A stretch of 49,942 nt of DNA, from assembly GCA_938023735.1 (NCBI GenBank), contig CALJDK010000033.1, forward strand, positions 1-49,942, given 5' to 3'. This document shows positions 8,771 to 17,824 of this stretch, in pieces (the stretch's first letter is position 1; each line of letters begins with the position of its first letter). The position numbers were made by a program, and so were the translations under genes. Origin of the DNA: an uncultured Acidimicrobiales bacterium (GTDB lineage: Bacteria > Actinomycetota > Acidimicrobiia > Acidimicrobiales > SHLQ01). The notes under the pieces were generated by a model, which saw only the letters and a program-made list of their open reading frames with translations, made no database searches and was not told where the DNA came from.

Positions 8771-10806
8771 ATCCGGGAGAACACCTTCAAATCGTTGGGT
8801 TGGCGAAACACGTAACGTCCGGCCCGTTCGGTTGCGTGGTCGTAAAAACGCTGCACGGCTTCGTCGCGAACTTCATCGAGTCGAGCCTGACGACTCGGAT
8901 CGATACCCACGAGAAGAGACTCCCATTCGTCGATGGTGGCGTAGGAGTACTCGGTATCGAAGTTGGTGTGGGCTTGGAGCGCGAACCCAAGGTCACCGGC
9001 AGCGGCCAACGCTTGTTGGGCCAGGCCGCGGACGATGGTTTCGTCGTCGACAAGCCGGTTGGATTCGAAGCTCGGACCGCCTGGGATGGGTTCGACCACG
9101 TACAGGATTCCGCCCGGCTTGAGCACCCGGTGGGCTTCCTTGAGCGCTGACGTCATCTCTTCAGCCGGAACGTGATGGAGCGAGTATGAGAACACAACCG
9201 CGTCGGCAACGCCGTCGTCGACTGGCAGATCCTGCCCGACGCCTTCGAGATAGGAATCTTGGTGGTTGGGGTCCGCATCGAGTGCCCGCTGGCGCATCAC
9301 TTCACCACATTCGATTCCGATCGGGCTAGCGCCGCGGTCGCGCATGAACCGAACGAGTTCGCCTGCGCCACATCCGACATCGACCACGACACTGCCGTCG
9401 AGGGGAATGTAGGAGGCGAGCACTTCGTTTCCGTCGGTTGCTTCGTCGGCGGGGTTCGTGGTCATGGGTTCAGTTCCGATGGAGGAGTCGGCGGGGTCCG
9501 CATTGAGCAGACGGTTCTGGCCACGCTTTGGGAGAAGAAGTGCGGCCATCGACGAGGCTCGAGTCGGGAAAGCGATGAAGCGCACTTTACGATCTTCTGG
9601 CGGCGACTCGGCAACCATCACGCGGTAACCAACGTAGATGGCGATTGCCAGAGTCATTCCGCCCATCACCCAGAAGAACCACTGGGGGCTCACGATCGAC
9701 ATCAACCCGGCGGCCAGTAGTGGGCCAATCACAGCCCCGGTGCCGTTGATCCGCACCAGTGACCCGCTGGCGCCGAGTACCTGGTCGGCGGTAAGCCAGT
9801 CGTTGGTGTAGGCAATGCCAAGCGAGTAGGCCGGAAACAGCGTGGCGCCCAGGACAAACATCGACACGATGGCGGCGTTCGACTGCGGGTCGAACATCGT
9901 CGGCGCGATTGCTGCGGCCGAGGCAGCGAGCGAGACGGCAAGGATCACCGCACGGCGAGAGACCCGGTCACTTACCCAGCCGATAGGCATCTGCCCAACG
10001 AGAGCACCGACCATTGGCGCAGTCATAAACACGGCGATGCGACTTTCGGGCATGCCGACGGTCGCTGCATACACTGCGCCGATGCCAAGCAGAGTTCCCG
10101 ACGCCGCGCCAACAAAGAACGACGTGACGAGTCCGGTTGGCACGATCTGCCAGAGCCGTTTGATGGAAACCGGGGTGGGCGTGGTGATGGGTGGTGCGCT
10201 GGTGGCCGAGAGCGACACGGGCACCAGCGACAACGACACTAAGACCGACGAAAGAATGAACAGTGAGAACCCGTTGGTGTCGGCCACATTCAAAAGAAAC
10301 TGGCCAATCGAAACGCCGGCCATCGTGACCACCATGTACACCGACAGCAGTCGGCCACGGGTGGAGTTGTCGGCGAGTTCGTTGAGCCAACTTTCGACCA
10401 CCACGTACAGGCCGGCCATACAGAGCCCAAAGACGAAACGCATCAACGCCCACGAAACCGGGTTGATCCACACCGCATGGATGAGCACGGCGCTCGACGC
10501 GGTCGACGCCAGCGCGGCAAAGACCCGAATATGCCCAACGTTCTTGAGCACGTAGGCCGCATACAAGCTTCCGGCAAAGAAGCCGGCGAAATAGCAAGCC
10601 ATGACGATGCCCGAAACGGCCACGCCAAAACCCTCGGCCTGCGCCCGGATGCCCAAGAGTGAACCCTGCAGGCCGTTTCCGGCCATGACCAGCGCAAACC
10701 CAAGGAATAACGCCCACGTGGCGGCGGCCGTGTTCGTGCGGGGAACCAGCGGTCGCCCGACGAGTCCCGGCGTTGGCGGTTCAAGCGGCGCAGCCATGAG
10801 CGGCAT
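8767..10806 (-). CDS. MFS transporter fused to a SAM-dependent methyltransferase
   Basis: One uninterrupted frame encodes two unrelated modules. Residues about 25-405 (of 679) are a 12-helix major facilitator transporter with GIRAQAEGFG, a cytoplasmic loop WVSDRVSRR (motif A-like) and long hydrophobic helices. After a soluble linker, residues about 448-679 are a class I methyltransferase: motif I VVDVGCGAGE, acidic post-I IGIECGE, and SLHHVPAEEM then RVLKPGGILYVVEP, typical of Methyltransf_11 proteins. An in-frame ATG at 9465 could start a separate methyltransferase, but no stop precedes it and it has no clear ribosome-binding site. Substrates are unknown; a pump that also methylates its cargo or a lipid is one idea. 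The start is ambiguous: the frame is open to TTG 10839, and 10806 is chosen for an upstream GGGTGAG. Confidence 0.8.
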   Translation of the reverse strand: MPLMAAPLEPPTPGLVGRPLVPRTNTAAATWALFLGFALVMAGNGLQGSLLGIRAQAEGFGVAVSGIVMACYFAGFFAGSLYAAYVLKNVGHIRVFAALASTASSAVLIHAVWINPVSWALMRFVFGLCMAGLYVVVESWLNELADNSTRGRLLSVYMVVTMAGVSIGQFLLNVADTNGFSLFILSSVLVSLSLVPVSLSATSAPPITTPTPVSIKRLWQIVPTGLVTSFFVGAASGTLLGIGAVYAATVGMPESRIAVFMTAPMVGALVGQMPIGWVSDRVSRRAVILAVSLAASAAAIAPTMFDPQSNAAIVSMFVLGATLFPAYSLGIAYTNDWLTADQVLGASGSLVRINGTGAVIGPLLAAGLMSIVSPQWFFWVMGGMTLAIAIYVGYRVMVAESPPEDRKVRFIAFPTRASSMAALLLPKRGQNRLLNADPADSSIGTEPMTTNPADEATDGNEVLASYIPLDGSVVVDVGCGAGELVRFMRDRGASPIGIECGEVMRQRALDADPNHQDSYLEGVGQDLPVDDGVADAVVFSYSLHHVPAEEMTSALKEAHRVLKPGGILYVVEPIPGGPSFESNRLVDDETIVRGLAQQALAAAGDLGFALQAHTNFDTEYSYATIDEWESLLVGIDPSRQARLDEVRDEAVQRFYDHATERAGRYVFRQPNDLKVFSRI

Positions 10807-10867
10807 CGTAGCCATGCTCACCCAAACGCGGCGCGGCAATTTTGGCGGGTTTCACCCCATGGGAAGC

Positions 10868-11674
10868 CTAGGTGGTCTTGGGGAGCAGCGCGATCTGGCG
10901 CGCCTCGACCAGCAGACCAGCCTCGGGGTCCCAGATTTCCACATCGCCACTGAACATTCCACCAAAGATGTAGTCGGTTTCATAGGTGGTGATCAGCGAG
11001 CTCGACGCCGCCCGCTGGCGATAGTGCACGGTGAGTTCCACGGTGGGAGCCCAGCCAATCGGAAGGTTGGTGTTGAAGATCGTTGGCGGGAATGCGTCGG
11101 CAAATAGGGTAAGCGCCACGGCATCGATTGGCTCATCGTCGAGTAGTCCAATCCATCCGCCCATTTCGGGCTGGCCATGCGGTTCACCCGTGGCGAAGCC
11201 GGCCCGTTCCGGATCGTGGGCAATCGCGAACCGCCCGGTGAACGGCGGGGGATAGAACTGGCCCTGGTCGGGCTGATGCCTCGTGGCAAGACACGCTTCG
11301 ATCGGAGCGATCTGAGGCATCTCGGCACGGATCAGCGTGGGGCCTTCCATTGCGTCGAGGTCGGCAAATGTGCCGGTGGCCCGAATGACTTCTTTCTCGT
11401 TCTGATACAGCACGGCGCTCACGGTTGAGAGGGTGCGCCCCTCTCGGCCCCGGTCGATCTTGATGATCGCTGGTCCGGCATGACCGGGCCGTTCGAAGTG
11501 GGCGTTCACCGAGATCGGGTCGGGCTTGTCGACGGCATCGAGCATGGCTCGAACGATGAGACAAAGCACGTAGCCGCCGTTGGCGACCGAGCCGATATCC
11601 CAGCCTTCCCAGATGGTGGTTTCGTAGGTGTCGGCGCCCGCAGGACGGACGGCGGTCTGTTCAGCAAAGCTCAC
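10868..11674 (-). CDS. Acyl-CoA thioesterase-like double hotdog protein
   Basis: The 268-aa protein resembles the double-hotdog TesB/4HBT_3-type thioesterase-like family of actinobacteria. It begins with WEGWDIGSVANGGYVLCLIVRAML, in which the NGGY turn is a family feature, and ISVNAHFERPGHAGPA follows as the central strand. The C-terminal hotdog contains WAPTVELTVHYR and DVEIWDPEAGLLVEARQIALL. Such proteins hydrolyse acyl-CoA thioesters in lipid metabolism; the acyl chain here is unknown. The start is GTG 11674 with only a weak GGGTTG upstream. It lies 43 bp after the aldose-epimerase-like gene and before the MFS/methyltransferase fusion on the same strand. Confidence 0.75.
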   Translation of the reverse strand: MSFAEQTAVRPAGADTYETTIWEGWDIGSVANGGYVLCLIVRAMLDAVDKPDPISVNAHFERPGHAGPAIIKIDRGREGRTLSTVSAVLYQNEKEVIRATGTFADLDAMEGPTLIRAEMPQIAPIEACLATRHQPDQGQFYPPPFTGRFAIAHDPERAGFATGEPHGQPEMGGWIGLLDDEPIDAVALTLFADAFPPTIFNTNLPIGWAPTVELTVHYRQRAASSSLITTYETDYIFGGMFSGDVEIWDPEAGLLVEARQIALLPKTT

Positions 11675-11717
11675 GTCGCAACCCTAGAAGACGAGAGCCT
11701 GATGGCGAGCTTTCTGG

Positions 11718-12503
11718 CTAGGACCACCGAAGTGTCATGCTGCCGCTCAGTGGGGCGCCGGGCTCAACGATGGTGGGGTCGGTGTTGAGTTGGTTCGGCG
11801 GACCGCTTTGGGGTTCGACACAAAGTGCATGGTCGGGCTCGGTAAAGACAACCCAATGGTCAAAGGTGGACGAAATCTCGAGCTCGAGGGCTCCGGGCCA
11901 GCGGATCACCGGCGGAGCGGCCATGCCCACGAACGTCTCGTTCCACGGTGGCGGCGGAACATCGACAAGGTTGCCGGTGGGAATCATGTCGTCATCGAGC
12001 TCGTAGGTGTGGTTCGGGTTCACGGTGATCTCGGCGGTTTCGCCGCGGTCCAGCTGGCGTCGGAACCACGGATGCCAACCGGTCAGCGCCGGCATCGAGC
12101 GGGCGTCATTGGCGATCTCGATAGCCACCGTGAGCGACGCCCCGGTCAGGTCAAAGGTCTGGGTCGCAGTGCCGCCGAACGGCCAAGGGTCGGCCAACTC
12201 GGTAGCGATGATGAGCTGGGTCTCGGTATGGCTCACCAACGACCACTGCTGAAGATGCGACACCCCGTGGTTCGCGTGTGGGGGACTGGTGAGGGGGAAC
12301 TCGTAACTCTCACCATCGAAGTGCAATTTCCCGAACGGAAGCCGCCCTGCCCACGGGGCCATCGGAAACGACCCCCACCGCGTGGCTTTCATGTCGGGCG
12401 TGGCCTTGCTGACCAGTAGTTCGAGACCCTCGATCTCAAGGGAGGCGAGTCGGCCGCCCTCAAGGTCGATCTGCACAGTCGCTTGGTCGGAGTAAAGGTC
12501 CAT
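11718..12503 (-). CDS. Aldose 1-epimerase family protein
   Basis: This 261-aa protein belongs to the galactose mutarotase-like superfamily. Visible elements are APWAGRLPFGKLHFDG, a catalytic-type histidine in PPHANHGVSH, a second histidine in TGWHPWFRR, and the C-terminal glutamate in ALCVEPQSGPPNQLN, which matches the family's catalytic base region. It would interconvert sugar anomers, but the sugar, possibly phosphorylated, cannot be read. It is somewhat shorter than classical GalM. ATG 12503 is chosen because the family fold starts there; the frame is open further upstream but that part has no recognisable content. It is divergent from the GFA-family gene. Confidence 0.8.
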   Translation of the reverse strand: MDLYSDQATVQIDLEGGRLASLEIEGLELLVSKATPDMKATRWGSFPMAPWAGRLPFGKLHFDGESYEFPLTSPPHANHGVSHLQQWSLVSHTETQLIIATELADPWPFGGTATQTFDLTGASLTVAIEIANDARSMPALTGWHPWFRRQLDRGETAEITVNPNHTYELDDDMIPTGNLVDVPPPPWNETFVGMAAPPVIRWPGALELEISSTFDHWVVFTEPDHALCVEPQSGPPNQLNTDPTIVEPGAPLSGSMTLRWS

Positions 12504-12585
12504 CACCGAAGTGTAGGAGCGCTGACAACTGCGCTGAGTTTCCTGGTACTCGGGGCCAGCATTGCTGTGTAAGAATCTGCTCGCT

Positions 12586-13008
12586 ATGTCTGAAACCTCA
12601 CCCCCCGATTCCACTTCTCACACCGGCCGCTGTGCGTGCGGCGAGGTGCGCTACACCGTTTCTGGCGAACTTCGCTCGGTCAGCAACTGTCACTGCGATC
12701 CATGCCGGCGAATCACGGGTCACCATATGGCCGCCACTGCCACCCATTCCGGTGCCATCGACTTCGAGGCGAAAGACTCACTCAGGTGGTGGAGTCGGAC
12801 CCCCACAGTCGACTATGGCTTCTGCAGCACCTGCGGATCCACGCTGTTCTGGCGGGCCGCCGACAAGCCCGACCATCTCTCGATAACCGCCGGCAGCCTC
12901 GACCAGCCAACCGGTCTTCACACCTACGAAGCGCTCTTCGTTTCCGAAGCCGCCGACTACCACGACATCGACCCCTCGATCCATCAACATACCCACGACC
13001 GCGCCTAA
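12586..13008 (+). CDS. GFA / CENP-V family zinc-binding protein
   Basis: The 140-aa protein has the complete zinc pattern of the glutathione-dependent formaldehyde-activating (GFA/CENP-V) family: GRCACGEVRY near the N-terminus, NCHCDPCRR at about residue 38, and FCSTCGSTLFWR at about residue 80. The fold binds two structural zinc ions. Despite the name, most members are of unknown function, and glutathione-linked chemistry should not be assumed in an actinobacterium. ATG 12586 gives the canonical family N-terminus. No ribosome-binding site is visible; TAAGAAT about 13 bases upstream may be a -10 element, so a leaderless or short-leader mRNA is possible. Confidence 0.85.
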   Translation: MSETSPPDSTSHTGRCACGEVRYTVSGELRSVSNCHCDPCRRITGHHMAATATHSGAIDFEAKDSLRWWSRTPTVDYGFCSTCGSTLFWRAADKPDHLSITAGSLDQPTGLHTYEALFVSEAADYHDIDPSIHQHTHDRA

Positions 13009-13021
13009 CGCTTCCCCCAGC

Positions 13022-13125
13022 AAAATAAGGCACGGTGTCTGGAACCGTGCTTCGAAAATAAAGCACGGTGTCTGGAACCGTGCTTCGAAAATAAGGCACG
13101 GTGTCTGGAACCGTGCTCTATTTCG
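13022..13125. repeat. Three tandem 33-bp units, each with a perfect hairpin
   Basis: Units at 13022-13054 and 13055-13087 and a diverging third at 13088-13125 share the order AAAATAAGGCACGGT, GTCTGGA, ACCGTGCTTCG. Each contains GCACGGT/ACCGTGC, a perfect 7-bp stem around a 7-nt loop, extended to 9 bp in unit 2. The third unit ends TATTTCG rather than TTCG, which makes a longer imperfect palindrome (13086-13125). The array sits between the GFA gene end (13008) and the acyl-CoA synthetase start (13180). It resembles REP-type intergenic hairpin repeats and might also terminate transcription. Confidence 0.85.
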
Positions 13126-13179
13126 GCGCTGTGTGAGCCTGCGGTTACTGTTGGGAAACTCGTTTTCGGAGGAACAGCA

Positions 13180-14817
13180 ATGGCATTGGCGATCGATCAT
13201 GGGGCAACCGATGCCCCGCTTCTTGAGCAGACCATTGGCGACAACCTCGCGGCAACCGTGGCCCGATTCGGCGACCACGAGGCGCTGGTGGTTCCGCATC
13301 AGGGCATTCGCCAAACATGGGCCGAGTTCGCCGCCACCGTCGACGAGGTGGCCAAGGGCCTTCTGGCCCGGGGGATCGCCAAGGGCGACCGGGTTGGCAT
13401 GTGGAGCCCCAACTTCGCCGAATGGGTGTACATCCAATATGCCACCGCAAAGATCGGCGCCATTCAGGTCAACGTCAACCCGGCGTATCGAACCACCGAA
13501 CTCGAATACGCGCTGAAACAGTCGGGCTGTCGCATGCTCGTGACCCGCACCAGCTACCTGACCTCGCTGTATCAGGACATGGTCGAGACGGTTTCGGGCA
13601 ACCTCAGCGACCTCACCGAGGTCATCTACTTCGACACTGACGATTGGGCGAAGCTCCTCGCCGATGGCGAAGCCATCACCGACCAACAACTTGCCGAACG
13701 CGGCACAACGCTCAGCCCTACCGATCCCATCAACATCCAGTACACGTCGGGCACCACCGGGTTTCCCAAAGGCGCAACGTTGAGCCATCGCAGCATCCTC
13801 AACGATGCGCTTTTTGTGGGTCAGGCCTGCGGGTACTCCGACGCCGACCGGGTCTGCATACCGGTGCCCTTCTACCACTGCTTCGGCATGGTCATGGGCA
13901 ACCTTGCCTGCTCGATCTTTGGCGCCACCATGGTCATCCCGTGCCCCACCTTCGATCCGCAGGCGGTGCTGCAGACGGTTCAAGATGAGTCCTGCACCTC
14001 GCTGTACGGCGTCCCAACCATGTTTGTGGCGCAACTCGGCCACGAGGACCTCGACTCGTTCGACCTTTCGTCGCTTCGAACCGGCATCATGGCCGGATCG
14101 CCATGCCCCATCGAGGTCATGCGCAGCGTCATCGACAAGATGAACATGTCTGAAGTAACCATCGCCTACGGCCAGACCGAGACGTCGCCAGTGTCGACCC
14201 AGACCAGCACCACCGATTCGGTCGAGCATCGGGTCACCACGGTGGGTCGAGTCCTGCCCCACATCGACGCAAAGATCATCGATCCCGAGACCGGTGAAAC
14301 CGTCGAGCGGGGCACCGACGGCGAGTACTGCACCCGGGGCTTTCACGTGATGCTCGGCTACTGGAACGATCCTGACAAGACCGCCGAGGCCATCGACGAC
14401 GACGGCTGGATGCACTCGGGCGACCTGGCCACCATGGACGACGACGGCTACGTGAACATCGTCGGTCGTATCAAGGACCTCATCATTCGTGGCGGCGAGA
14501 ACATCTATCCCCGCGAGATCGAAGAGTTCCTCTATACCCATCCCGCTATTGCTGACGCGCAGGTCATTGGTGTGCCCGACGCGAAATACGGCGAGCAGGT
14601 TATGGCGTGGGTGCAGCTTTCGCCTGGCGAGAGCCTTACCGATGAGGAGCTCGTCGAGTTCTGCCGAGGAAAGATCGCGCACTTCAAGGTTCCGCGCTAC
14701 GTGTCGTTCGTTGACGAGTTCCCGATGACGGTCACGGGCAAGGTACGCAAGCTCGAGATGCGAGAAAAATCCATCGCCGATCTCGGCCTCGAAAACGAGC
14801 GCACCGAAACGGCCTAA
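13180..14817 (+). CDS. Fatty-acyl-CoA synthetase (AMP-binding)
   Basis: It activates a carboxylic acid, probably a fatty acid, with ATP and CoA through an acyl-adenylate. In the 545-aa chain the ATP loop is [11 protein letters not shown], followed by [12 protein letters not shown], the aromatic/adenine motif [10 protein letters not shown], the hinge aspartate region [38 protein letters not shown], and the catalytic lysine in TVTGKVRK near the C-terminus. This is the FadD/acyl-CoA synthetase pattern, and the complete motif set suggests an active enzyme. ATG 13180 has GGAGGA six bases upstream. A second synthetase follows 30 bp downstream, so the two are probably co-transcribed. Confidence 0.92.
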   Translation: MALAIDHGATDAPLLEQTIGDNLAATVARFGDHEALVVPHQGIRQTWAEFAATVDEVAKGLLARGIAKGDRVGMWSPNFAEWVYIQYATAKIGAIQVNVNPAYRTTELEYALKQSGCRMLVTRTSYLTSLYQDMVETVSGNLSDLTEVIYFDTDDWAKLLADGEAITDQQLAERGTTLSPTDPINIQYTSGTTGFPKGATLSHRSILNDALFVGQACGYSDADRVCIPVPFYHCFGMVMGNLACSIFGATMVIPCPTFDPQAVLQTVQDESCTSLYGVPTMFVAQLGHEDLDSFDLSSLRTGIMAGSPCPIEVMRSVIDKMNMSEVTIAYGQTETSPVSTQTSTTDSVEHRVTTVGRVLPHIDAKIIDPETGETVERGTDGEYCTRGFHVMLGYWNDPDKTAEAIDDDGWMHSGDLATMDDDGYVNIVGRIKDLIIRGGENIYPREIEEFLYTHPAIADAQVIGVPDAKYGEQVMAWVQLSPGESLTDEELVEFCRGKIAHFKVPRYVSFVDEFPMTVTGKVRKLEMREKSIADLGLENERTETA

Positions 14818-14847
14818 CCACAACGCGTTCGGTAGTATCCGATTCCT

Positions 14848-16401
14848 ATGGCCATCATTCACAAGAGCCCGTTGCCCGATGTCGAGATCCCCAACGACAC
14901 CATCACGTCCTACATCCTGCGCCCGGTAGCTACCTCGCCCGATCGCATTGCGTTGCATTGCGGAGCCACCGGCACGCAGTACACCTACCAATCGCTCAGC
15001 GACGCCATCCATGCGTTCGCCGGTGGTCTTGCGGCCCGAGGGCTCGGCGTTGGCGACGTCATTGCGCTCATGTCGCCCAACACGCCCGAGTTTGCCGTGG
15101 TCTTCCACGGAGCCGCGGTTGCCGGGGTTGCCGTAACCACCTTGAACCCCACTTACACGCCCGACGAGTTGCGCCACCAGCTCAATGACTCGGGCGCGAA
15201 GCTCATGGTTGCCTACGGCGCCACGGTTCCTTTGGCGGCCACCGCCATCGAAGGAACCGCCGTCACCGACATCATCTCCATCGGTGCGGCCCCCGAGGGC
15301 TCCGATGCCACCCAACTTGAAGACTCCTTTGGCGACCCGATCAGCCAGGTGGCTGTCGATGTCGACGAACAGGTCGTTGTGCTGCCCTACTCGTCGGGTA
15401 CCACCGGCCTGGCCAAGGGCGTCATGCTCACCCACAAGAATCTGGTGGCCAACCTGGCCCAGGTGCAACACGCCGTGGTGCTCGACGACGGCGACGCCCT
15501 GCTGGCCGTGCTTCCCTTCTTTCACATCTACGGCATGCAGGTACTGATGAACTACGGCTTGGCAAACGGCTCCACAGTGGTGAGCCTGCCCCGGTTCGAT
15601 CTGGTTCGTGCTCTCGAACTTATTGGTGAGTTCAAGGTGGCAAAGTTCTTCGCCGTGCCGCCGATGGTCCTGGCGCTCGCCAAGCAACCCATCGTTGACG
15701 ACTACGACATTTCGTCGCTCAACCTTGTGGTGTGTGGCGCTGCGCCGTTGGGCGCCGAGTTGGCCCAGGAGGCCTCGGCTCGCATCAAGGCTCCGGTCGT
15801 GCAGGCATACGGTATGACCGAACTCTCGCCGGTGAGCCACGCCACTTGCGCCGCCGACGATATGCCCGGCTCGTCTGGTGTCACCGTGTCCAACACCGAG
15901 TGCCGTTTCGTCGACGAAGACGGCAGCGATCAAGACGTCGGCTCACCCGGCGAACTCTGGGTGCGCGGACCTCAGGTCATGAAGGGCTACCTCAACAACG
16001 ATGAGGCAACCGCAAACACCATCGACGAAGACGGTTGGCTGCATACCGGCGACGTTGCCCGTATCGATGAACACGGCAATGTGTTCATCGTCGATCGGGT
16101 AAAGGAGCTCATCAAGTACAAGGGCTTCCAGGTGCCACCGGCCGAACTCGAGGCGCTCATCATTACCCACCCCGCCGTCGCCGATGTGGCCGTGATCGGT
16201 ATTCCCGAGGTCGAAGCTGGCGAACTACCGAAGGCCTTTGTCACCCTGAAGCCGGGCGCCGAAGCAACCGAAGACGACATCAAAGAGTTCGTGAAAGAGC
16301 AGGTTGCTACCTACAAGCAGATTCGCCTGGTCGAGTTCATCGACGAGATTCCAAAGAGTGCGTCAGGCAAGATCCTGCGGCGCTTCCTTCGCGACAAGTA
16401 G
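14848..16401 (+). CDS. AMP-dependent acyl-CoA synthetase / 4-coumarate-CoA ligase-like
   Basis: This 517-aa member of the ANL superfamily has the ATP loop YSSGTTGLAKGV, FFHIYGMQVLMN, the aromatic motif AYGMTELSPVS, GWLHTGDVARIDEHGNVFIVDRVKE, the core KYKGFQVPPAELE typical of 4-coumarate/fatty-acyl ligases, and the catalytic lysine in SASGKILRR at the C-terminus. It forms an acyl-CoA from a free acid; side-chain specificity cannot be read. It shares little detailed sequence with its upstream neighbour, so the two probably act on different acids. It is convergent with the luciferase-like gene, with 60 bp between the ends. Confidence 0.92.
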   Translation: MAIIHKSPLPDVEIPNDTITSYILRPVATSPDRIALHCGATGTQYTYQSLSDAIHAFAGGLAARGLGVGDVIALMSPNTPEFAVVFHGAAVAGVAVTTLNPTYTPDELRHQLNDSGAKLMVAYGATVPLAATAIEGTAVTDIISIGAAPEGSDATQLEDSFGDPISQVAVDVDEQVVVLPYSSGTTGLAKGVMLTHKNLVANLAQVQHAVVLDDGDALLAVLPFFHIYGMQVLMNYGLANGSTVVSLPRFDLVRALELIGEFKVAKFFAVPPMVLALAKQPIVDDYDISSLNLVVCGAAPLGAELAQEASARIKAPVVQAYGMTELSPVSHATCAADDMPGSSGVTVSNTECRFVDEDGSDQDVGSPGELWVRGPQVMKGYLNNDEATANTIDEDGWLHTGDVARIDEHGNVFIVDRVKELIKYKGFQVPPAELEALIITHPAVADVAVIGIPEVEAGELPKAFVTLKPGAEATEDDIKEFVKEQVATYKQIRLVEFIDEIPKSASGKILRRFLRDK

Positions 16402-16461
16402 CGAGGAAGGCCTGCCGGCTTCACAACGAAGACACCTGAACAACCTCACTGTTATCTACAA

Positions 16462-17673
16462 CTAGCCGAGCGGCAGGATTGCCGTGTCCGGGATGATCGA
16501 TACGTCGAGGCCGTCGGGAACCGGGTGCTCGAAGTCGGGGTACCTGCGTTCTGCGGCTTCGCGGAACTTGGTAGTTGAGTGCACCGGGTCGCTGTCGTAT
16601 TCGGGGATGACCTGGTCGCCAAAGAGCTCGATCATCTCTTCGATCTCGTCGTGCTGCATTCCCTCGATGGGCAGGCCAAACGCCACCTGATCGCAGCCAA
16701 CATCCTGGTAGGCAGCGAGCTGTTCGGTGACCTCTTCGGGGTTGCCGCACAGCATGTAGCCGCCTTCGATGGCCATATCGAGAAGCTCGTCGGTCCATGG
16801 AATATCGCGGGGCGGATCGGGCCAAACGATGGCGTCGGGCGATTGCGGCATGGAGTCGTGGTACAGGTTCACCATGGTGACCAGGTAGCCGCGGCCTTTG
16901 GCCTTGGCGATCTCGCGGGCACGCTCGCGGTCTTTCAGGCAGATAACAGCGTTGGTCATCATGACGTTGTTGTTCTGGAACTGACCGATCTGCTCGACCA
17001 CGTTCTCGGCGCCTTCCTTGTAGGAGTCGACGCGTCCTTTGAGGTTGTGAATTGGCTCGAAGTTGAAGGCGATGGCGCCGATACCGAGCGATCCGGCGAT
17101 GGCGAAGGTCTGTGGGTTTCCGCAGGCAACCCACAGCGGCGGGTGGCCTTTGCCGTAGGGTTTCGGGAGGATGTTGTGCGGGGTGGGTACCGACCAGCCG
17201 TCGCCTTCGAATTGGTAGTCCTTGACTTCCCACATGCGGGGGATCTCGCGAATGACCTCGTTCCACATGGCCTTGGTCTGGCTCAACTCGGTGCCGCTAA
17301 AGGTGGCGAGTTCGTGACTACCAGCACCTCGGCCGGTACCGAATTCGAAGCGTTGGTTGGTCATATGGTCGAGCATGGCGGCGCGCTCGGCGAGGCGAAC
17401 CGGGTGTTCTTTGGTGACCGGGAAGCTCGTGATTGCCGAGCCCACATGGATTTGTTCGGTCTGGGCGGCGACCCAACCCATGACGGGTGCCGGTGCGGCC
17501 ATATGGCTGTATTCGACAAGCCCGTGGTGTTCGCCGAACCAGGCGTATTTCCAGTTGTGCTTGTCAGCCAGGACGGCATAGCCGGCTTCGCGCATGAGTT
17601 CGGTATGTTCCGACTCGGTGTCGTGGGCTGCTGGGCCGGGCGTGTACCCGTTGCTGAAAACGCCGAATTCCAT
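16462..17673 (-). CDS. Luciferase-like (LLM class) flavin-dependent oxidoreductase
   Basis: The 403-aa protein has the TIM-barrel luciferase-like monooxygenase fold: YAWFGEHHGLVEYS near residue 50, VGSAITSFPVTKEHPVRLAE, and RFEFGTGRGAGSHE, then PPLWVACGNPQTF and the C-terminal GNPEEVTEQL. These enzymes oxidise or hydroxylate organic substrates with reduced FMN or F420. Its length and HH-containing loop fit FMN-type alkanal or hydrocarbon monooxygenase relatives, but the substrate is unknown. The start at 17673 is preferred because AGGGGAA lies about nine bases upstream; an in-frame ATG at 17700 has no ribosome-binding site. A KstR-like palindrome lies just upstream, suggesting lipid- or steroid-responsive control. 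Confidence 0.88.
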   Translation of the reverse strand: MEFGVFSNGYTPGPAAHDTESEHTELMREAGYAVLADKHNWKYAWFGEHHGLVEYSHMAAPAPVMGWVAAQTEQIHVGSAITSFPVTKEHPVRLAERAAMLDHMTNQRFEFGTGRGAGSHELATFSGTELSQTKAMWNEVIREIPRMWEVKDYQFEGDGWSVPTPHNILPKPYGKGHPPLWVACGNPQTFAIAGSLGIGAIAFNFEPIHNLKGRVDSYKEGAENVVEQIGQFQNNNVMMTNAVICLKDRERAREIAKAKGRGYLVTMVNLYHDSMPQSPDAIVWPDPPRDIPWTDELLDMAIEGGYMLCGNPEEVTEQLAAYQDVGCDQVAFGLPIEGMQHDEIEEMIELFGDQVIPEYDSDPVHSTTKFREAAERRYPDFEHPVPDGLDVSIIPDTAILPLG

Positions 17674-17701
17674 TGCGATCGATTCCCCTGTCGCGGACAT
17701 A

Positions 17702-17719
17702 ACTGAAACGTGTTCTAGT
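17702..17719. promoter_or_regulatory. KstR-like TetR operator upstream of the luciferase-like gene
   Basis: The 18-bp site has the palindromic form ACTnnAACnnGTTnnAGT and contains TGAAACGTGTTCTA, which matches the mycobacterial KstR consensus TNNAACNNGTTNNA. It lies 28-46 bp upstream of the proposed start. A chance match to the core is possible in 50 kb, but the extra matching arms and the promoter position support a real TetR-family operator. Confidence 0.5.
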
Positions 17720-17824
17720 TATCGTAACGGACCGGGCCGCTGTGTCAACCGACACTCCCTCGGTATCGGTGGGAGATGTCGCTGGGCGATCTCACTGGGA
17801 AACTTCACCGGCGGGATAGCGCGA

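Noticed and set aside
9466-10806. Splitting the MFS/methyltransferase frame into two genes at ATG 9465
   Set aside because: No stop codon separates the parts and no ribosome-binding site precedes the internal ATG; kept as an alternative only.
13022-13125. CRISPR array
   Set aside because: Units are contiguous with no unique spacers and there are no cas genes.
12778-15933. Very long open minus-strand frame (about 1050 codons) opposite the first acyl-CoA synthetase and part of the second
   Set aside because: It is antisense to genes with complete catalytic motifs, has no recognisable domain, and includes the translated hairpin repeats. High GC makes such shadow frames common.
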